NCBI GenBank assembly: GCA_945882615.1
Contig: CAMCWK010000001.1
Coordinates: forward strand, 124,001 to 188,000
DNA length: 64,000 nt
Source of the DNA: Rhizobium sp. Q54
Lineage (GTDB): Bacteria; Pseudomonadota; Alphaproteobacteria; Micropepsales; Micropepsaceae
Direction: 5' to 3'
Below the pieces are notes generated by a model, which made no database searches, was not told the origin of the DNA, and was given only the letters and a program-made list of their open reading frames with translations. The position numbers and the translations under genes are program-made. Below, in pieces: positions 36,353 through 45,865 of the stretch (its first letter is position 1; each line of letters opens with the position of its first letter).

Positions 36353-37615
36353 TTATTGTGCCGGCTTTGGCGTCAGGCGGAACATGCCGCCTGTGGTGCT
36401 GTCCTCCAGCACCCAGATCGCGCCATCGGGCGCGACCGCGACATCGCGGATGCGCTTGCCCATATCGAAGCGTTCGGCGGCCGTGGCGCCGCCCTTGCCA
36501 TCGAAGGTGACGCGAGTGAGCGAACGGCTGACCATGCCGCTGATCAACGCCGAACCATTCCAGTTCGGAAACATGTTGCCCTTGTAGAAGGCGATGTTGC
36601 CAGGAGCGATAACCGGATTCCAGTAAATCACCGGCTTGGTGATGCCCGCGGGATTGGTGTCGGGGCTGGGAATGGGCTTGCCGTTATAATTGGTGGCGTA
36701 AGCAACTAGCGGCCAGCCGTAATTCTTGCCCGGCTCGATCAGGTTCAACTCGTCGCCGCCGCGCGGGCCGTGCTCAACTTCCCACAAACGGCCATCGGGA
36801 CCGAATGCCAGCGCGTAGGGGGTGCGATGGCCGCTGGTCCAGGTCTCGGACGGGGTGAGGTTCCGACCGTTCGGGAAGTTATAGGTGTAGGCGATCGGCG
36901 CAGTCTTGGCCGCTTCGGTGTCGGCGGGCGGATTTATGATGCCGGCACTGGCAGCGCCGGTCTTGCCGGCGTTGGGATTGCCCGGTGCGGGTTTGCCGTC
37001 CAGCGTCAGGCGCAGAATCTTGCCCAGCGGCTGGTTGGGGTCCTGGGCGGGGGTGAAGCGCTGGCGTTCGCCCACCGACAGGAAGAGGAATTTGTTGTCG
37101 GGCGAGAAGGCGACGGCAGCGCCAAACTGGCCGCCGCGGCCACGGGCGCCATCACGCCAGATGACCTGAAGGCCTTCCAGGCTGGCCGTGGCCTGACCGT
37201 TCGCGTTCTTGCCGAACTCGAGCTTGGCCTTGGCCAGCGCCAGGCTTGAGCCGCTGATGCCGCCCAGGGTGCCGGGTTCGGAATAGGTGAGATAGACGGT
37301 CTGGTCGCTGGCAAAATTGGGCGAGACATAGATGCCCAGCATGCCGTTCTGGTTGCTGTACTGGGCGGCCGGGACGTTCAGGACCGCGGTCTTGAGCCCC
37401 TTGTCCGTCACCACCCAGATGGGGCCGACCTTTTCGGTCACCAGCATGCGCCCGTCCGGCAGGAAGGCCATGCGCCAGGGCAGGTTGAAGGTGGTCACCT
37501 GATTGAGGGTGAAAGGCAGCGCCGCTGCCGGCTTCTGGTCGCCCATATTGACCTGGGCGGTCGCCGGGATCGACGCCACAGCCAGAATTAAAGCCGATCT
37601 TACAAAGGTCTTCAT
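36353..37615 (-). CDS. PQQ-dependent aldose sugar dehydrogenase (YliI/Asd type)
   Basis: 420 residues from ATG 37615 (AAGGGGC upstream). Signal peptide to PATAQ. A soluble six-bladed sugar dehydrogenase propeller: LPWRMAFLPDGRMLVTEK, LFLSVGERQRF, GHRTPYALAFGPDGRLWEVEHGPRGGDELN (PQQ and calcium region), KNYGWPLVAY and VAVAPDGAIWVLED. It oxidises aldoses to lactones in the periplasm, with PQQ as cofactor. It heads the minus-strand run ending at the MFS gene, but a hairpin separates it from the next gene. Confidence 0.93.
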   Translation of the reverse strand: MKTFVRSALILAVASIPATAQVNMGDQKPAAALPFTLNQVTTFNLPWRMAFLPDGRMLVTEKVGPIWVVTDKGLKTAVLNVPAAQYSNQNGMLGIYVSPNFASDQTVYLTYSEPGTLGGISGSSLALAKAKLEFGKNANGQATASLEGLQVIWRDGARGRGGQFGAAVAFSPDNKFLFLSVGERQRFTPAQDPNQPLGKILRLTLDGKPAPGNPNAGKTGAASAGIINPPADTEAAKTAPIAYTYNFPNGRNLTPSETWTSGHRTPYALAFGPDGRLWEVEHGPRGGDELNLIEPGKNYGWPLVAYATNYNGKPIPSPDTNPAGITKPVIYWNPVIAPGNIAFYKGNMFPNWNGSALISGMVSRSLTRVTFDGKGGATAAERFDMGKRIRDVAVAPDGAIWVLEDSTTGGMFRLTPKPAQ

Positions 37616-37738
37616 GAGCCCCTTCCTCTTGTTTTCAAGCATCCTAAGCCACAGGCATGGCACAGAGCTAGCCCCGCCCCGGACCCGCCCTGCGGCGGCT
37701 ATCGGGCGCAGAATCGCTCCGCCATATCTGACTGACCC

Positions 37739-38875
37739 TTATATTATGCGGTGAAACCAGGCGAGAGAAAGGCCGGCCGCGGCCAGCATCAGCAGCGCCG
37801 CCAGGGCTGCGAAAAAGGCGGTGATCTCCATGTCCCGCGTCTCCATGACGATCTGACGCGACAGGACGTTATAGACCGCCTTGAGGTCCTCGGCGCTCTT
37901 GGCGTGGAAGTAGCGGCCGCGGGTCATGTCCGCGATCTTCTTGAGGGTGTCCTCATCCAGCTGGGCCCGCATCGAGAAGCCGCTAAAGCCGACAATCTTG
38001 CCGCGCGGGGTCCCGAACCCGACGGTATAGACACGCACCCCATATTCGCTGGCGATGCGTGCCGCTTCCAAAGGCTCGTAACCGGCGTTGGTCTGCCCGT
38101 CGGTGAGAAGGATCACCACCGCATTCTTGTAGGAACCGGGCTCGACCGGGACATGCTTCTTGGGCGGCGCGCCTCCCCTACGTTCGCCCAAGGCGACGCC
38201 GCCATAACGGTCGCGGAAGTCCATCCCGCCAAAGCGTCCGTAATTGCCGAAATTGCCGGAATTGAACTGGTTGATGGGGAAATGCTCCTGCGGAAACAGG
38301 GTGGACAGCGCCACCAGCAACCCGCTTCCCACCGCCGTGCCGCGCTGGAGCTCAAAGCGGTCTATCGCGGCGGTCAGCGCCAGATGATCGTTGGTGGGGG
38401 CCTGCACCAGCAGCGCCGTGGCGGCGAAGGCGACAATGCCGATGCGCACATCCTTGGGCTGATCCTTGACATAGGCCTTGGCGGCCGTGGATGCCGCCAC
38501 CATGCGGGACGGATCGACATCGGTGGCGCGCATGCTGCCCGAAACATCCATCGCCAGCAGCACGGTGGCGACGTTCGACGGCAGGCGAACCTCCGCCGAA
38601 GGTCGGGCCATGGCGAGCAAAAGGCAGGTGAAGGCCGCCAGCATCAGGGCGACCGGAATATGCCGGCGCCAGCTTGCCACCTGGGCCGCTTCGCGCACCA
38701 TGGCAAGATTGGGGTAGTGAAAAGCGCCGGCGCGGCGCCGCCGCAGCAGGAAGATATAGGCCGCGATCATCAGCGGTACCAGCAGCAGCAGCCACAGCAG
38801 GCTCGGCCACTGGAACGAGAAGCCGGGGATCAGACCGCCCGCGCGCGACCAGGCAATGTCGAACCACGCCTTCAT
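37739..38875 (-). CDS. VWA-domain membrane protein (BatA-like)
   Basis: 378 residues. Two N-terminal hydrophobic helices (LLWLLLLVPLMIAAYIFLL and HIPVALMLAAFTCLLLAMA), a VWA domain with MIDAS motif LLAMDVSGSMRATD and later VILLTDGQTNAG, and a C-terminal helix. Aerotolerance/BatA family: a periplasm-facing metal-dependent adhesion-type module working with MoxR. Its ATG overlaps the DUF58 stop (ATGA). It is the last gene of the protease-moxR-DUF58-VWA operon. Confidence 0.9.
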   Translation of the reverse strand: MKAWFDIAWSRAGGLIPGFSFQWPSLLWLLLLVPLMIAAYIFLLRRRRAGAFHYPNLAMVREAAQVASWRRHIPVALMLAAFTCLLLAMARPSAEVRLPSNVATVLLAMDVSGSMRATDVDPSRMVAASTAAKAYVKDQPKDVRIGIVAFAATALLVQAPTNDHLALTAAIDRFELQRGTAVGSGLLVALSTLFPQEHFPINQFNSGNFGNYGRFGGMDFRDRYGGVALGERRGGAPPKKHVPVEPGSYKNAVVILLTDGQTNAGYEPLEAARIASEYGVRVYTVGFGTPRGKIVGFSGFSMRAQLDEDTLKKIADMTRGRYFHAKSAEDLKAVYNVLSRQIVMETRDMEITAFFAALAALLMLAAAGLSLAWFHRII

Positions 38876-39759
38876 GCCGACCTGCGCTGGCTTTGCTTGC
38901 GCATGTCGGCAAAGCGGAGCAAGGCGTCCATCACGTCATCCTGCGTCGCCAGCTCCAGCACATCGACCCCGGCCTTTTCGAAAAAACCGCGCAGCGCGGT
39001 TTCGCGCGCATCGGCCAAGGCGGCGAAGCGCTCCTGAAACGCGCGGCTGTTGGTATCGACGAACAGCTGCTCGCCGGATTCGGCATCCTGGAACGTCATA
39101 AAGCCCAGATCAGGCATGCGCATTTCCAGGGGATCAACCAGGCGCACCGCCACGACATCGTGGCGCATGGCCAGGGTCGCAAGGGATTTCTCCCACCCTT
39201 CCGGACTGATGAAATCGGACACGACAAAAACCAGGGACCGACGGCGGATCACATGGCCGGCCTCCTTCAAAACCTGCTTCAGGTCGGTGGCCGCCTGGGC
39301 CGGGCGATGCTGGCTGATGGCGTTCAGTATCTGCAGGAGCTGCAGGCGGCCACCCCGCGCCGGAATGGTGCGATCCACCCGCCCCGAAAAAATCATCGCC
39401 CCGGCCCGGTTGCCCCGGCTCAGCATCAACCGGCAGATCAGGATGGCGAACTCCGTCAGCACCGTATGTTTGGAGACGCTGAAGCCTACGAACCGCATCG
39501 AGGGGCTCATGTCCAGCAGCAGCCAGACCGGGATTTCGCGGTCCTCGAGATATTCGCGAACATAGGGGATGCCCTGGCGCGCGGTGGCATTCCAGTCCAT
39601 GCGCCGGACATCGTCATGAAACTGATATTCGCGCAGATCGGCCAGATCGAGGCCGTCGCCGCGCGACGCGCTTTTGTAATTGTCTTGCAGCAGCCCTTCC
39701 AGCCGCCGCATCACCGGCATGTCCAGCCGTTTGAGAATGCCTTCAGAGATTTGCGGCAC
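38872..39759 (-). CDS. DUF58-domain protein
   Basis: 295 residues from GTG 39759, overlapping the moxR stop by 17 bases; an ATG at 39810 would add residues with no family similarity. DUF58 core motif DLADLREYQFHDDVRRMDWNATAR near residue 40, PYVREYLEDREIPVWLLLD and a VWA-like MSPSMRF. This is the usual partner between MoxR ATPases and VWA proteins. Cytoplasmic; exact function unknown. Confidence 0.9.
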   Translation of the reverse strand: MPQISEGILKRLDMPVMRRLEGLLQDNYKSASRGDGLDLADLREYQFHDDVRRMDWNATARQGIPYVREYLEDREIPVWLLLDMSPSMRFVGFSVSKHTVLTEFAILICRLMLSRGNRAGAMIFSGRVDRTIPARGGRLQLLQILNAISQHRPAQAATDLKQVLKEAGHVIRRRSLVFVVSDFISPEGWEKSLATLAMRHDVVAVRLVDPLEMRMPDLGFMTFQDAESGEQLFVDTNSRAFQERFAALADARETALRGFFEKAGVDVLELATQDDVMDALLRFADMRKQSQRRSA

Positions 39760-40732
39760 GCGACGTCTCCAGGATCGGGGGCGGGACGGCGCGCAGAATA
39801 CGACTGACAATCTGATCCGAGGTCAGGCCTTCGGACAAAGCTTCATAGGACGGCACCAGCCGGTGGCGCAGGACGTCGGAGGCCACGTCCACCACATCGG
39901 CGGGCAGCACATAATCGCGCCCGCGCAAGTAGGCCAGCGCCCGTCCCGCTTCTATCATGGCGATCGAGGCGCGCGGGGACGCGCCATACTGGATGAAGCG
40001 CCCGAAATCCCCCAGTCCGCATTTCTCGGGCGTGCGGGTGGCCGATACCAGCCGGACGGCATAGATCATCAGCGAGGGATCGACATACAGCCGCCGCACC
40101 GCCGCCTGCATCTCCAGCAGCGCCTCGGTCGAAGTGACCGCGCCGACCGATGCCGCCTCGCCGGTGACGCGCTGGACGATCACCAGCTCTTCTTCCTCGG
40201 ATGGATAGCCGATCACGATCTTCATCATGAAGCGGTCGACCTGCGCTTCCGGCAGGGCATAAGTGCCTTCGGTCTCGATGGGGTTTTGGGTCGCCATCAC
40301 GATGAAAGGGGTTGGAACGGCGAAACTTTCGCCCGCGATGGTCACCTGGCGCTCCTGCATCACCTCCAGCAGTGCGCTTTGTACCTTGGCGGGGGCGCGG
40401 TTGATTTCGTCGGCCAGCACCAGATTGGCGAAGACCGGTCCCAGCATGGTGACGAATTCGCCGCTGCGTTGGTTGAAAATGCGCGTGCCGGTCAGGTCAG
40501 CCGGAACAAGATCGGGGGTGAACTGGATGCGCTTGAAACTGCCATGCATCGCCTTGGCCAGGGTGGCGACGGTCAGGGTCTTGGCCAGGCCCGGCACGCC
40601 TTCCACCAGCAGGTGACCGCCCGCCAGCAGCGCGACCAGGACCCGCTCCAGGAAATGGTCCTGGCCGACCACGACCTTCTTCACTTCGTAAAGAAGGTTC
40701 TCCAGCCTTGGCTGGGTGCCGTTCGCGTTCAT
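39743..40732 (-). CDS. MoxR-family AAA+ ATPase
   Basis: 329 residues. Walker A EGVPGLAKTLTVATLA, Walker B LVLADEINRAPAKVQSALLEVM and sensor ATQNPIETEGTYALPEAQVDRF are classic MoxR. MoxR ATPases remodel or insert metal into partner proteins together with VWA proteins. The upstream HtrA-like gene ends nine bases before, and DUF58 overlaps. Confidence 0.94.
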   Translation of the reverse strand: MNANGTQPRLENLLYEVKKVVVGQDHFLERVLVALLAGGHLLVEGVPGLAKTLTVATLAKAMHGSFKRIQFTPDLVPADLTGTRIFNQRSGEFVTMLGPVFANLVLADEINRAPAKVQSALLEVMQERQVTIAGESFAVPTPFIVMATQNPIETEGTYALPEAQVDRFMMKIVIGYPSEEEELVIVQRVTGEAASVGAVTSTEALLEMQAAVRRLYVDPSLMIYAVRLVSATRTPEKCGLGDFGRFIQYGASPRASIAMIEAGRALAYLRGRDYVLPADVVDVASDVLRHRLVPSYEALSEGLTSDQIVSRILRAVPPPILETSRAANL

Positions 40733-40741
40733 GGTACCTCT

Positions 40742-41758
40742 CTAAAGCGGATTGTTCCCTACGGCTCGGGCGGCATTCTCAATCGGCACGGCAAAACCCA
40801 CCCCGGCAAAGACATTGTGGCCGGACGGATTGACGATCGCGGTGACGATGCCGACCACCTCGCCGTCGCGATTGACCAGCGGCCCGCCCGAATTGCCCGG
40901 ATTTGCGGCCGCGTCGAATTGAATGAGATTCGAAAGGCGGCTTTTGCGGTCGGGATCAACGAAGGAGCGCTTGAGGCCTCCAACCACGCCGGCGGATACC
41001 GACGGCCCGATGCCGAAGGGAAATCCAACCGCCACCACCGTGTCGCCGGGATTGAGGCCGGCGGTCGAGGCCAGCGTCGCCGGCTTGAGATCGTCGGGAA
41101 AGGTCTTGGTGCGGATCACCGCCAGGTCGTTTTCCGGCTGTACATTGAACACCCGGGCATCGGCCTTGCTGCCGTCCCAATAGGTCACCACCCAGCGGTC
41201 GGTGGACTGGATCACATGCAGGTTGGTCAGGATGTCGCCGGTATTGTTGATGACGACGCCGCTGCCGGTGGCGTCCGGCTTGCCTTCCTTGGTGTCAGCT
41301 TCGCGCAAGGGCGGCTCCAGCGGCTTGCCCGCTTTCTTTGCCGCCGCGCGCTCTGCCTTCTCTTCTTCCGCAGCGCGTTCTGGCGACAGATAGCCTTCCA
41401 CCCGCACCACCGACGGTCCCACCACAGCAGCGGCTATCGTGGTGTCGGCCGGGGGCGGATCGGTATTCGACAGGGTGTACTTCACCGCATTGTCGATATC
41501 CCACTGGCTCAGGGGGCGTGCTGCGGGATTGAAAAGCTGCCAGCCCGAAAACAGCAGAAGCACCGCCAGCACGGCGGCAGCCGCAGGCAGGCTGCGTTCA
41601 TGCCGCTTGCTGAATTTTGCGAACCAGGTGGAAAGACGAACCCGCAACGGCGGCCGTGGATCGGTTTTGCCCGCCCATTCCGGCGGAACCGCATAGGGGG
41701 CACGCTCTGAAGAAGCACGCCGTCGCCCCGCACGGCTATAAAGCGATTTGCGCTTCAT
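40742..41758 (-). CDS. membrane-anchored HtrA-like serine protease (no PDZ)
   Basis: 338 residues from ATG 41758 (GTG 41764 possible). A basic cytoplasmic tail, one transmembrane segment (about 57-73), a charged Lys/Ala/Glu linker (125-150) and a trypsin-like S1C domain with His181 (TNLHV), Asp211 (ENDLAVI) and Ser290 (NPGNSGGPLV). No PDZ domain follows, so it differs from DegP/DegQ. It is the first gene of the MoxR operon, which suggests the protease is regulated with or acts on the MoxR/VWA system. Confidence 0.87.
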   Translation of the reverse strand: MKRKSLYSRAGRRRASSERAPYAVPPEWAGKTDPRPPLRVRLSTWFAKFSKRHERSLPAAAAVLAVLLLFSGWQLFNPAARPLSQWDIDNAVKYTLSNTDPPPADTTIAAAVVGPSVVRVEGYLSPERAAEEEKAERAAAKKAGKPLEPPLREADTKEGKPDATGSGVVINNTGDILTNLHVIQSTDRWVVTYWDGSKADARVFNVQPENDLAVIRTKTFPDDLKPATLASTAGLNPGDTVVAVGFPFGIGPSVSAGVVGGLKRSFVDPDRKSRLSNLIQFDAAANPGNSGGPLVNRDGEVVGIVTAIVNPSGHNVFAGVGFAVPIENAARAVGNNPL

Positions 41759-41889
41759 ACCCACTAACCCGAAGGCCGCGAGCCCAGCCTATTAGCTTTT
41801 CCCGGCCCGCATCAAGCTGGCTGATCTGTTTTCACAACGGGAAATGACGGTTGTGCCCGGTTCCTGTTAAGACGCGTTAGAGGAGAGCC

Positions 41890-43245
41890 ATGCCGAGTGA
41901 TTTCATTCCCGTAGGGGCGCCCGTTCATCGGCGGATTCTCAGCCGCCTTGAAACCGCCATGGTTGCCCGGCGCAATGTGCTGGAGATTATCCCTGCGCTT
42001 TCCTATCGCCAGCCCATCGTTTCGGGCGAGATGGTGATGCGCTGGCACATGCTTGCCGATCCGGCGGGCATGAAACGGGTGATGCTCGACCATCATTCCA
42101 ATTATCCAAAATCCGAAGTCATGAAACGGATGCTGCGCCCCGCCATCGGCGAAAGCCTGTTCAACGCCGAAGGGCCTAACTGGAAATGGCAGCGCCAGGC
42201 GGTGGCCCCCGTCTTTACCCATCGCAATGTCGTGGCGCTGGCGCCGGCCATGACAGCTACGGCGGAACGCACCTGCGCGCGGCTGGCAAAATGCACCGCC
42301 CAGGCCGAATTGGTCACCGAAATGCTGACCGCCACCTTTGACGTGATCTGCGACGTCGCCTTGTCAGGGCGAGAGCATTTCGACAGCGAAACCTTCGGAC
42401 AGGCCATCACCGAGTATTTCCGCACCGCCGGCCGCGCCTCGCTGCTGGATTTCCTGGCGGTACCCGAATGGTTCCCCCGTCCGGGACGGCTGCTGGCGGC
42501 GCGCTCGGTGCAGGTGATGCACAGCATGGTGGCGGCGGCGATCGAGGCGCGGCGCCGCGATGCCCATCCGCCCGCCGACGATCTCCTGGCCCGCATGCTG
42601 GCCGCCCAGGACCCGGAAACCGGCCATCGCCTCAGCGCCGAAGACCTGATCTTCAACATGCAATTCTTCATCGTGGCCGGACACGAGACCACCGCGCTGG
42701 CGCTGGCATGGGCGCTTTATCTGCTTGCCAATGTGCCCGTGGAACAGGAACAGGCGCGTCAGCAGGCGCGTGACCAACTACAGGGCCGCGCCGCAGGCCC
42801 CGACGACCTTATTCACATGCCTCTGGTGCGCCAGATACTGGAGGAAGCCATGCGGCTGTACCCGCCGGTTGGGCTGCTCGCTCGCAGCGTTGTGGAGAAG
42901 GACACGCTGTGCGGCCGCACCATCCTGCCCGGCGAAATCCTGTTCCTGCCGATCTGGGCACTGCATCGCCACGAACTGCTGTGGGAGCAGCCGGAACGCT
43001 TCCGCCCAGACCGGTTTGGTGCCGGCGCCAGCGCGGGGATAAACAAGTATCAATACCTGCCGTTCGGCGCTGGCCCGCGCGTCTGCGTTGCCGCCAATTT
43101 CGCGATGATGCAGGCCCAGATCATTCTGGCGACGGTGCTGCAGAATTTCGAATTCGCGCCGGGAGCACCCTCGCCCCATCCCATCATGATGATGACGGTG
43201 CGCCCCGAACCCGGCGTGTTCCTGCAGGTCAGCCGCGCGTCATAG
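41890..43245 (+). CDS. cytochrome P450
   Basis: 451 residues, no signal, with AGAGGAGA upstream of the ATG. I-helix oxygen motif AGHETT (263-268), K-helix EAMR (319-322), PERF and the haem loop FGAGPRVCVA with thiolate Cys399. The Gly usual two residues after the Cys is Ala here, a tolerated change. Substrate unknown. No ferredoxin or reductase is adjacent. It is convergent with, and overlaps by six bases, the Tat-exported unknown gene. Confidence 0.92.
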   Translation: MPSDFIPVGAPVHRRILSRLETAMVARRNVLEIIPALSYRQPIVSGEMVMRWHMLADPAGMKRVMLDHHSNYPKSEVMKRMLRPAIGESLFNAEGPNWKWQRQAVAPVFTHRNVVALAPAMTATAERTCARLAKCTAQAELVTEMLTATFDVICDVALSGREHFDSETFGQAITEYFRTAGRASLLDFLAVPEWFPRPGRLLAARSVQVMHSMVAAAIEARRRDAHPPADDLLARMLAAQDPETGHRLSAEDLIFNMQFFIVAGHETTALALAWALYLLANVPVEQEQARQQARDQLQGRAAGPDDLIHMPLVRQILEEAMRLYPPVGLLARSVVEKDTLCGRTILPGEILFLPIWALHRHELLWEQPERFRPDRFGAGASAGINKYQYLPFGAGPRVCVAANFAMMQAQIILATVLQNFEFAPGAPSPHPIMMMTVRPEPGVFLQVSRAS

Positions 43246-44517
43246 CGCATAATAGGCGGTTTCCGCGAACAGGAATTCCGACATGTTCAGCCTGTTATAG
43301 TCATAGTGCGTGACCACGCGGGTGACGGCGTCCTGCGCCTGCGGATGCCCAGCCAGCGCGATCAGCGTCGCCCCGGCCAGAGGATTGCGCATATAGACAC
43401 GCTCGTAAGCCTTGCGCTCGCCCGCCTTGGCGACGTCCGCCATTTCCGACAGCCTGTGGGCATCGGCCTGGGTCTTTTGCGGGAACCAGGCGGCGCCATA
43501 GACGGCCCGCCAGTTGGCATGCCCGAACAGCTTGGTGTCGTTATTGTCGAACTGCCGGTAGGCATCGATCGCGGCCAGAGCACCGGCGGCGTTCACGTCC
43601 AGGCCCTTGCGGTAGGAGGCAACCAGTATCGGGTCGCTCTCCATCGCTGTCAATCCCGCCAGCGAAGCCTGGCAGCCGATATAAATCCAAAGCTGGGTGG
43701 TATCGATGTTGGCGATCGCGCTGCGGTCATAGGGATAGCCCTCGGCGCACAGTTCGATGCGGGTCTTGTCGCTTTGCTCCGCGCGCTCCGCCAGCGCGGT
43801 CCGGTAGCGCTCCAGCCAGACCTGGTCCCCTGTCACCGCATGCATTGTGCGCAGCATGTAAAGATAGCGCACGGCGTCGCGGAACAGATGGCCTTTGAAG
43901 CCACCGCGGAATTCGCCCTTGAACTGACCGGCGCAGGGCGGACGCCAGCCATACTGCTGCAGCGCGCCCGCGACCTCGGACATCTTGCGGATGATCGCCG
44001 CGCGCTCATCCGCCGTGGGAATGTCGCTGCGCAGGTAGGCCGACAGGCCATAGAACCAGGGGTGGGTCTGGTCATCAGAGGTGAGCGGGTAATGGCATTG
44101 CCCGTCCGTTCCCACGCCGCGCGCGATGAAGCCGGGCACGTCGGAAACCGAGGCGCATTTCAACAATCCTTGCGACAGGCGCCGGGCGTTGGCACGGTCG
44201 ACCTCCTGCCCCGTGCGGCGGGCGCGCTCACAGGCGGCCGGCAGGTAGAGGCCGGTGAACATCGGTCCGTTTTCGATGGGGCTCCACCAGCCGATGGCGT
44301 TGGGCCGGCCCAGCCTGCAATCCTCAGGTGTGGGAAGCTCGCCGATATAATCCAGAATCACGCCATAGGGATCGATACGCTCGCGCCAGAGCTTGGCATG
44401 GGCCTGTTCGATGGCGGCCTCGAGCGTCGGCGCGGGCTGCGCGCCAGCCAGCCCCGGCAGCGTGACCAGCGCACTGGTGAACAGAAAGCGCCTGCGGTCG
44501 GGATGGGTCCAGCGCAT
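43240..44517 (-). CDS. Tat-exported protein of unknown function, helical
   Basis: 425 residues. Strong twin-arginine signal PDRRRFLFTSALV, cleavage near AGAQ. No family recognised. The body is rich in helices with GWWSPIENGPMFTGLY, GGFKGHLFRDAVRYLYMLR and HPWFYGLSAYLR, which recall alpha/alpha-barrel glycosidases or lyases, and several Cys residues. It is seven bases after the ankyrin gene on the same strand, so the last member of a DUF1592-DUF1552-ankyrin transcript. Confidence 0.78.
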   Translation of the reverse strand: MRWTHPDRRRFLFTSALVTLPGLAGAQPAPTLEAAIEQAHAKLWRERIDPYGVILDYIGELPTPEDCRLGRPNAIGWWSPIENGPMFTGLYLPAACERARRTGQEVDRANARRLSQGLLKCASVSDVPGFIARGVGTDGQCHYPLTSDDQTHPWFYGLSAYLRSDIPTADERAAIIRKMSEVAGALQQYGWRPPCAGQFKGEFRGGFKGHLFRDAVRYLYMLRTMHAVTGDQVWLERYRTALAERAEQSDKTRIELCAEGYPYDRSAIANIDTTQLWIYIGCQASLAGLTAMESDPILVASYRKGLDVNAAGALAAIDAYRQFDNNDTKLFGHANWRAVYGAAWFPQKTQADAHRLSEMADVAKAGERKAYERVYMRNPLAGATLIALAGHPQAQDAVTRVVTHYDYNRLNMSEFLFAETAYYAL

Positions 44518-44524
44518 GGCGCGC

Positions 44525-45850
44525 CTAATGCGCCAAGCTTACGATGCCCTTGTCGCGGAGCAGCTGGATGAAGAAGACACGGATATTCTCCGCCCCGCCC
44601 CGGTTGACGTCATCGCCGGGCGTGGATTTGCGCTCGTCCAAGACGTCGAGCTTGGCGCCCTTGTCGACCAGGAAATGCACCAGCGCTTCGGGTTCTTCGG
44701 CCTGCTTGTTGCCCACCGCGACATGCATGATGCTGCGGCCGCCGCGCCCGATGGCATCCAGATGCGGGTCCAGCTCATAGGCATATTTCATGGAGGCGAG
44801 CTTGCCGCTGGCCGCGCCGGCCATGGCCAGGGTCATGCCATCGGGGCCCTTGTAATTGGGCCTGGCACCGGCCTCGACCAGCACCTTCATCGCCTCCGGC
44901 GAACCGGCCTTGGCGGCGAACTGCAGCGGCGAGCTGGCTTCCGGGAAAGGCTTGGGCCGGTACGGATTGGCCGCCGGCGGGGGCGGGGGCGGCGGCGGCA
45001 TGGCCACGGCGTTGGCATCGCCGCCCTTCGACAGCACCAGCTTGACGAAGGCGGCATCGCCCGTCGCCGCGGCAATGTGAATGACCTGGCGGCCCTGCGC
45101 GTCGCGATGCTTGAGATCGGCGCCGTGCGACACCGCCTGCATGGCGAAGGGAATATTGCCGACAATGACCGCGGCCTCGACCACCGAAGCACCGCCCGGA
45201 ACCACGGCATTGACGTTTGCGCCCGCGTCCAGCAGCCGCATGGAAGCCAGCGGCACCTTGCTGCGCAAGGCGAAGAAGAGTGGCGTGAAGCCGTTCTTCT
45301 CCACCGCATTCACTTGCGCACCGCGCCCCAGCAGCAGCGCGATATTGTCGGGCTTGCCGTACATCGCCGCCCACATCAGCGGGGTCTGGCCCTGCGGATC
45401 GGCGCCGTTGACATTGGCGCCCTTGGCGATCAGTGCCTCCAGAACCTCCGGCGTCGAGGCCCCGGCGCAAAGATGCAGCGGCGTGATGCCTTCGGGACGG
45501 GCGATCTTCACATCGGCGCCGGCCGCCAGCAGGCTGGTAACAATGCCGGGTTGACCCAGCTCGCAGGCCAGCGCCAAGGGCGAAATGCCGGCGGGATCGA
45601 GGGTGTCGGGCTTGGCGCTGGCCGTCAGAAGAAGCCTGACCGCTTCCTCATTCTGCCGGTCGACGGCCCAGGCCAGGATGGTGGAATGGTCGGGAAGCAG
45701 CGCATTGGCGTTGGCCCCGCCCGCCAGCAGGCTTTTCACGGCGGCATTGTGGTTGCCGCGCACCGCCTGCACCAGGCGATCGTCCGCCTCGCCCGCCCAG
45801 CTTGTGGCGGACGTCAAAAGCAGAACGCCGAACCCAAACGCCTTTTTCAT
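44525..45850 (-). CDS. exported ankyrin-repeat protein
   Basis: 441 residues with signal peptide MKKAFGFGVLLLTSATSWAG. About ten ankyrin repeats fill the rest, with units such as GITPLHLCAGAS, GQTPLMWAAMYG, GFTPLFFALRS and SIMHVAVGN. A Pro-rich insert (PPPPPPPPAANPYRP) interrupts the array near residue 295. It should be a periplasmic binding scaffold. It lies between the DUF1552 gene (15 bases) and the Tat-exported unknown gene (seven bases). Confidence 0.9.
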   Translation of the reverse strand: MKKAFGFGVLLLTSATSWAGEADDRLVQAVRGNHNAAVKSLLAGGANANALLPDHSTILAWAVDRQNEEAVRLLLTASAKPDTLDPAGISPLALACELGQPGIVTSLLAAGADVKIARPEGITPLHLCAGASTPEVLEALIAKGANVNGADPQGQTPLMWAAMYGKPDNIALLLGRGAQVNAVEKNGFTPLFFALRSKVPLASMRLLDAGANVNAVVPGGASVVEAAVIVGNIPFAMQAVSHGADLKHRDAQGRQVIHIAAATGDAAFVKLVLSKGGDANAVAMPPPPPPPPAANPYRPKPFPEASSPLQFAAKAGSPEAMKVLVEAGARPNYKGPDGMTLAMAGAASGKLASMKYAYELDPHLDAIGRGGRSIMHVAVGNKQAEEPEALVHFLVDKGAKLDVLDERKSTPGDDVNRGGAENIRVFFIQLLRDKGIVSLAH

Positions 45851-45865
45851 TCGCCGTGCCCGATA

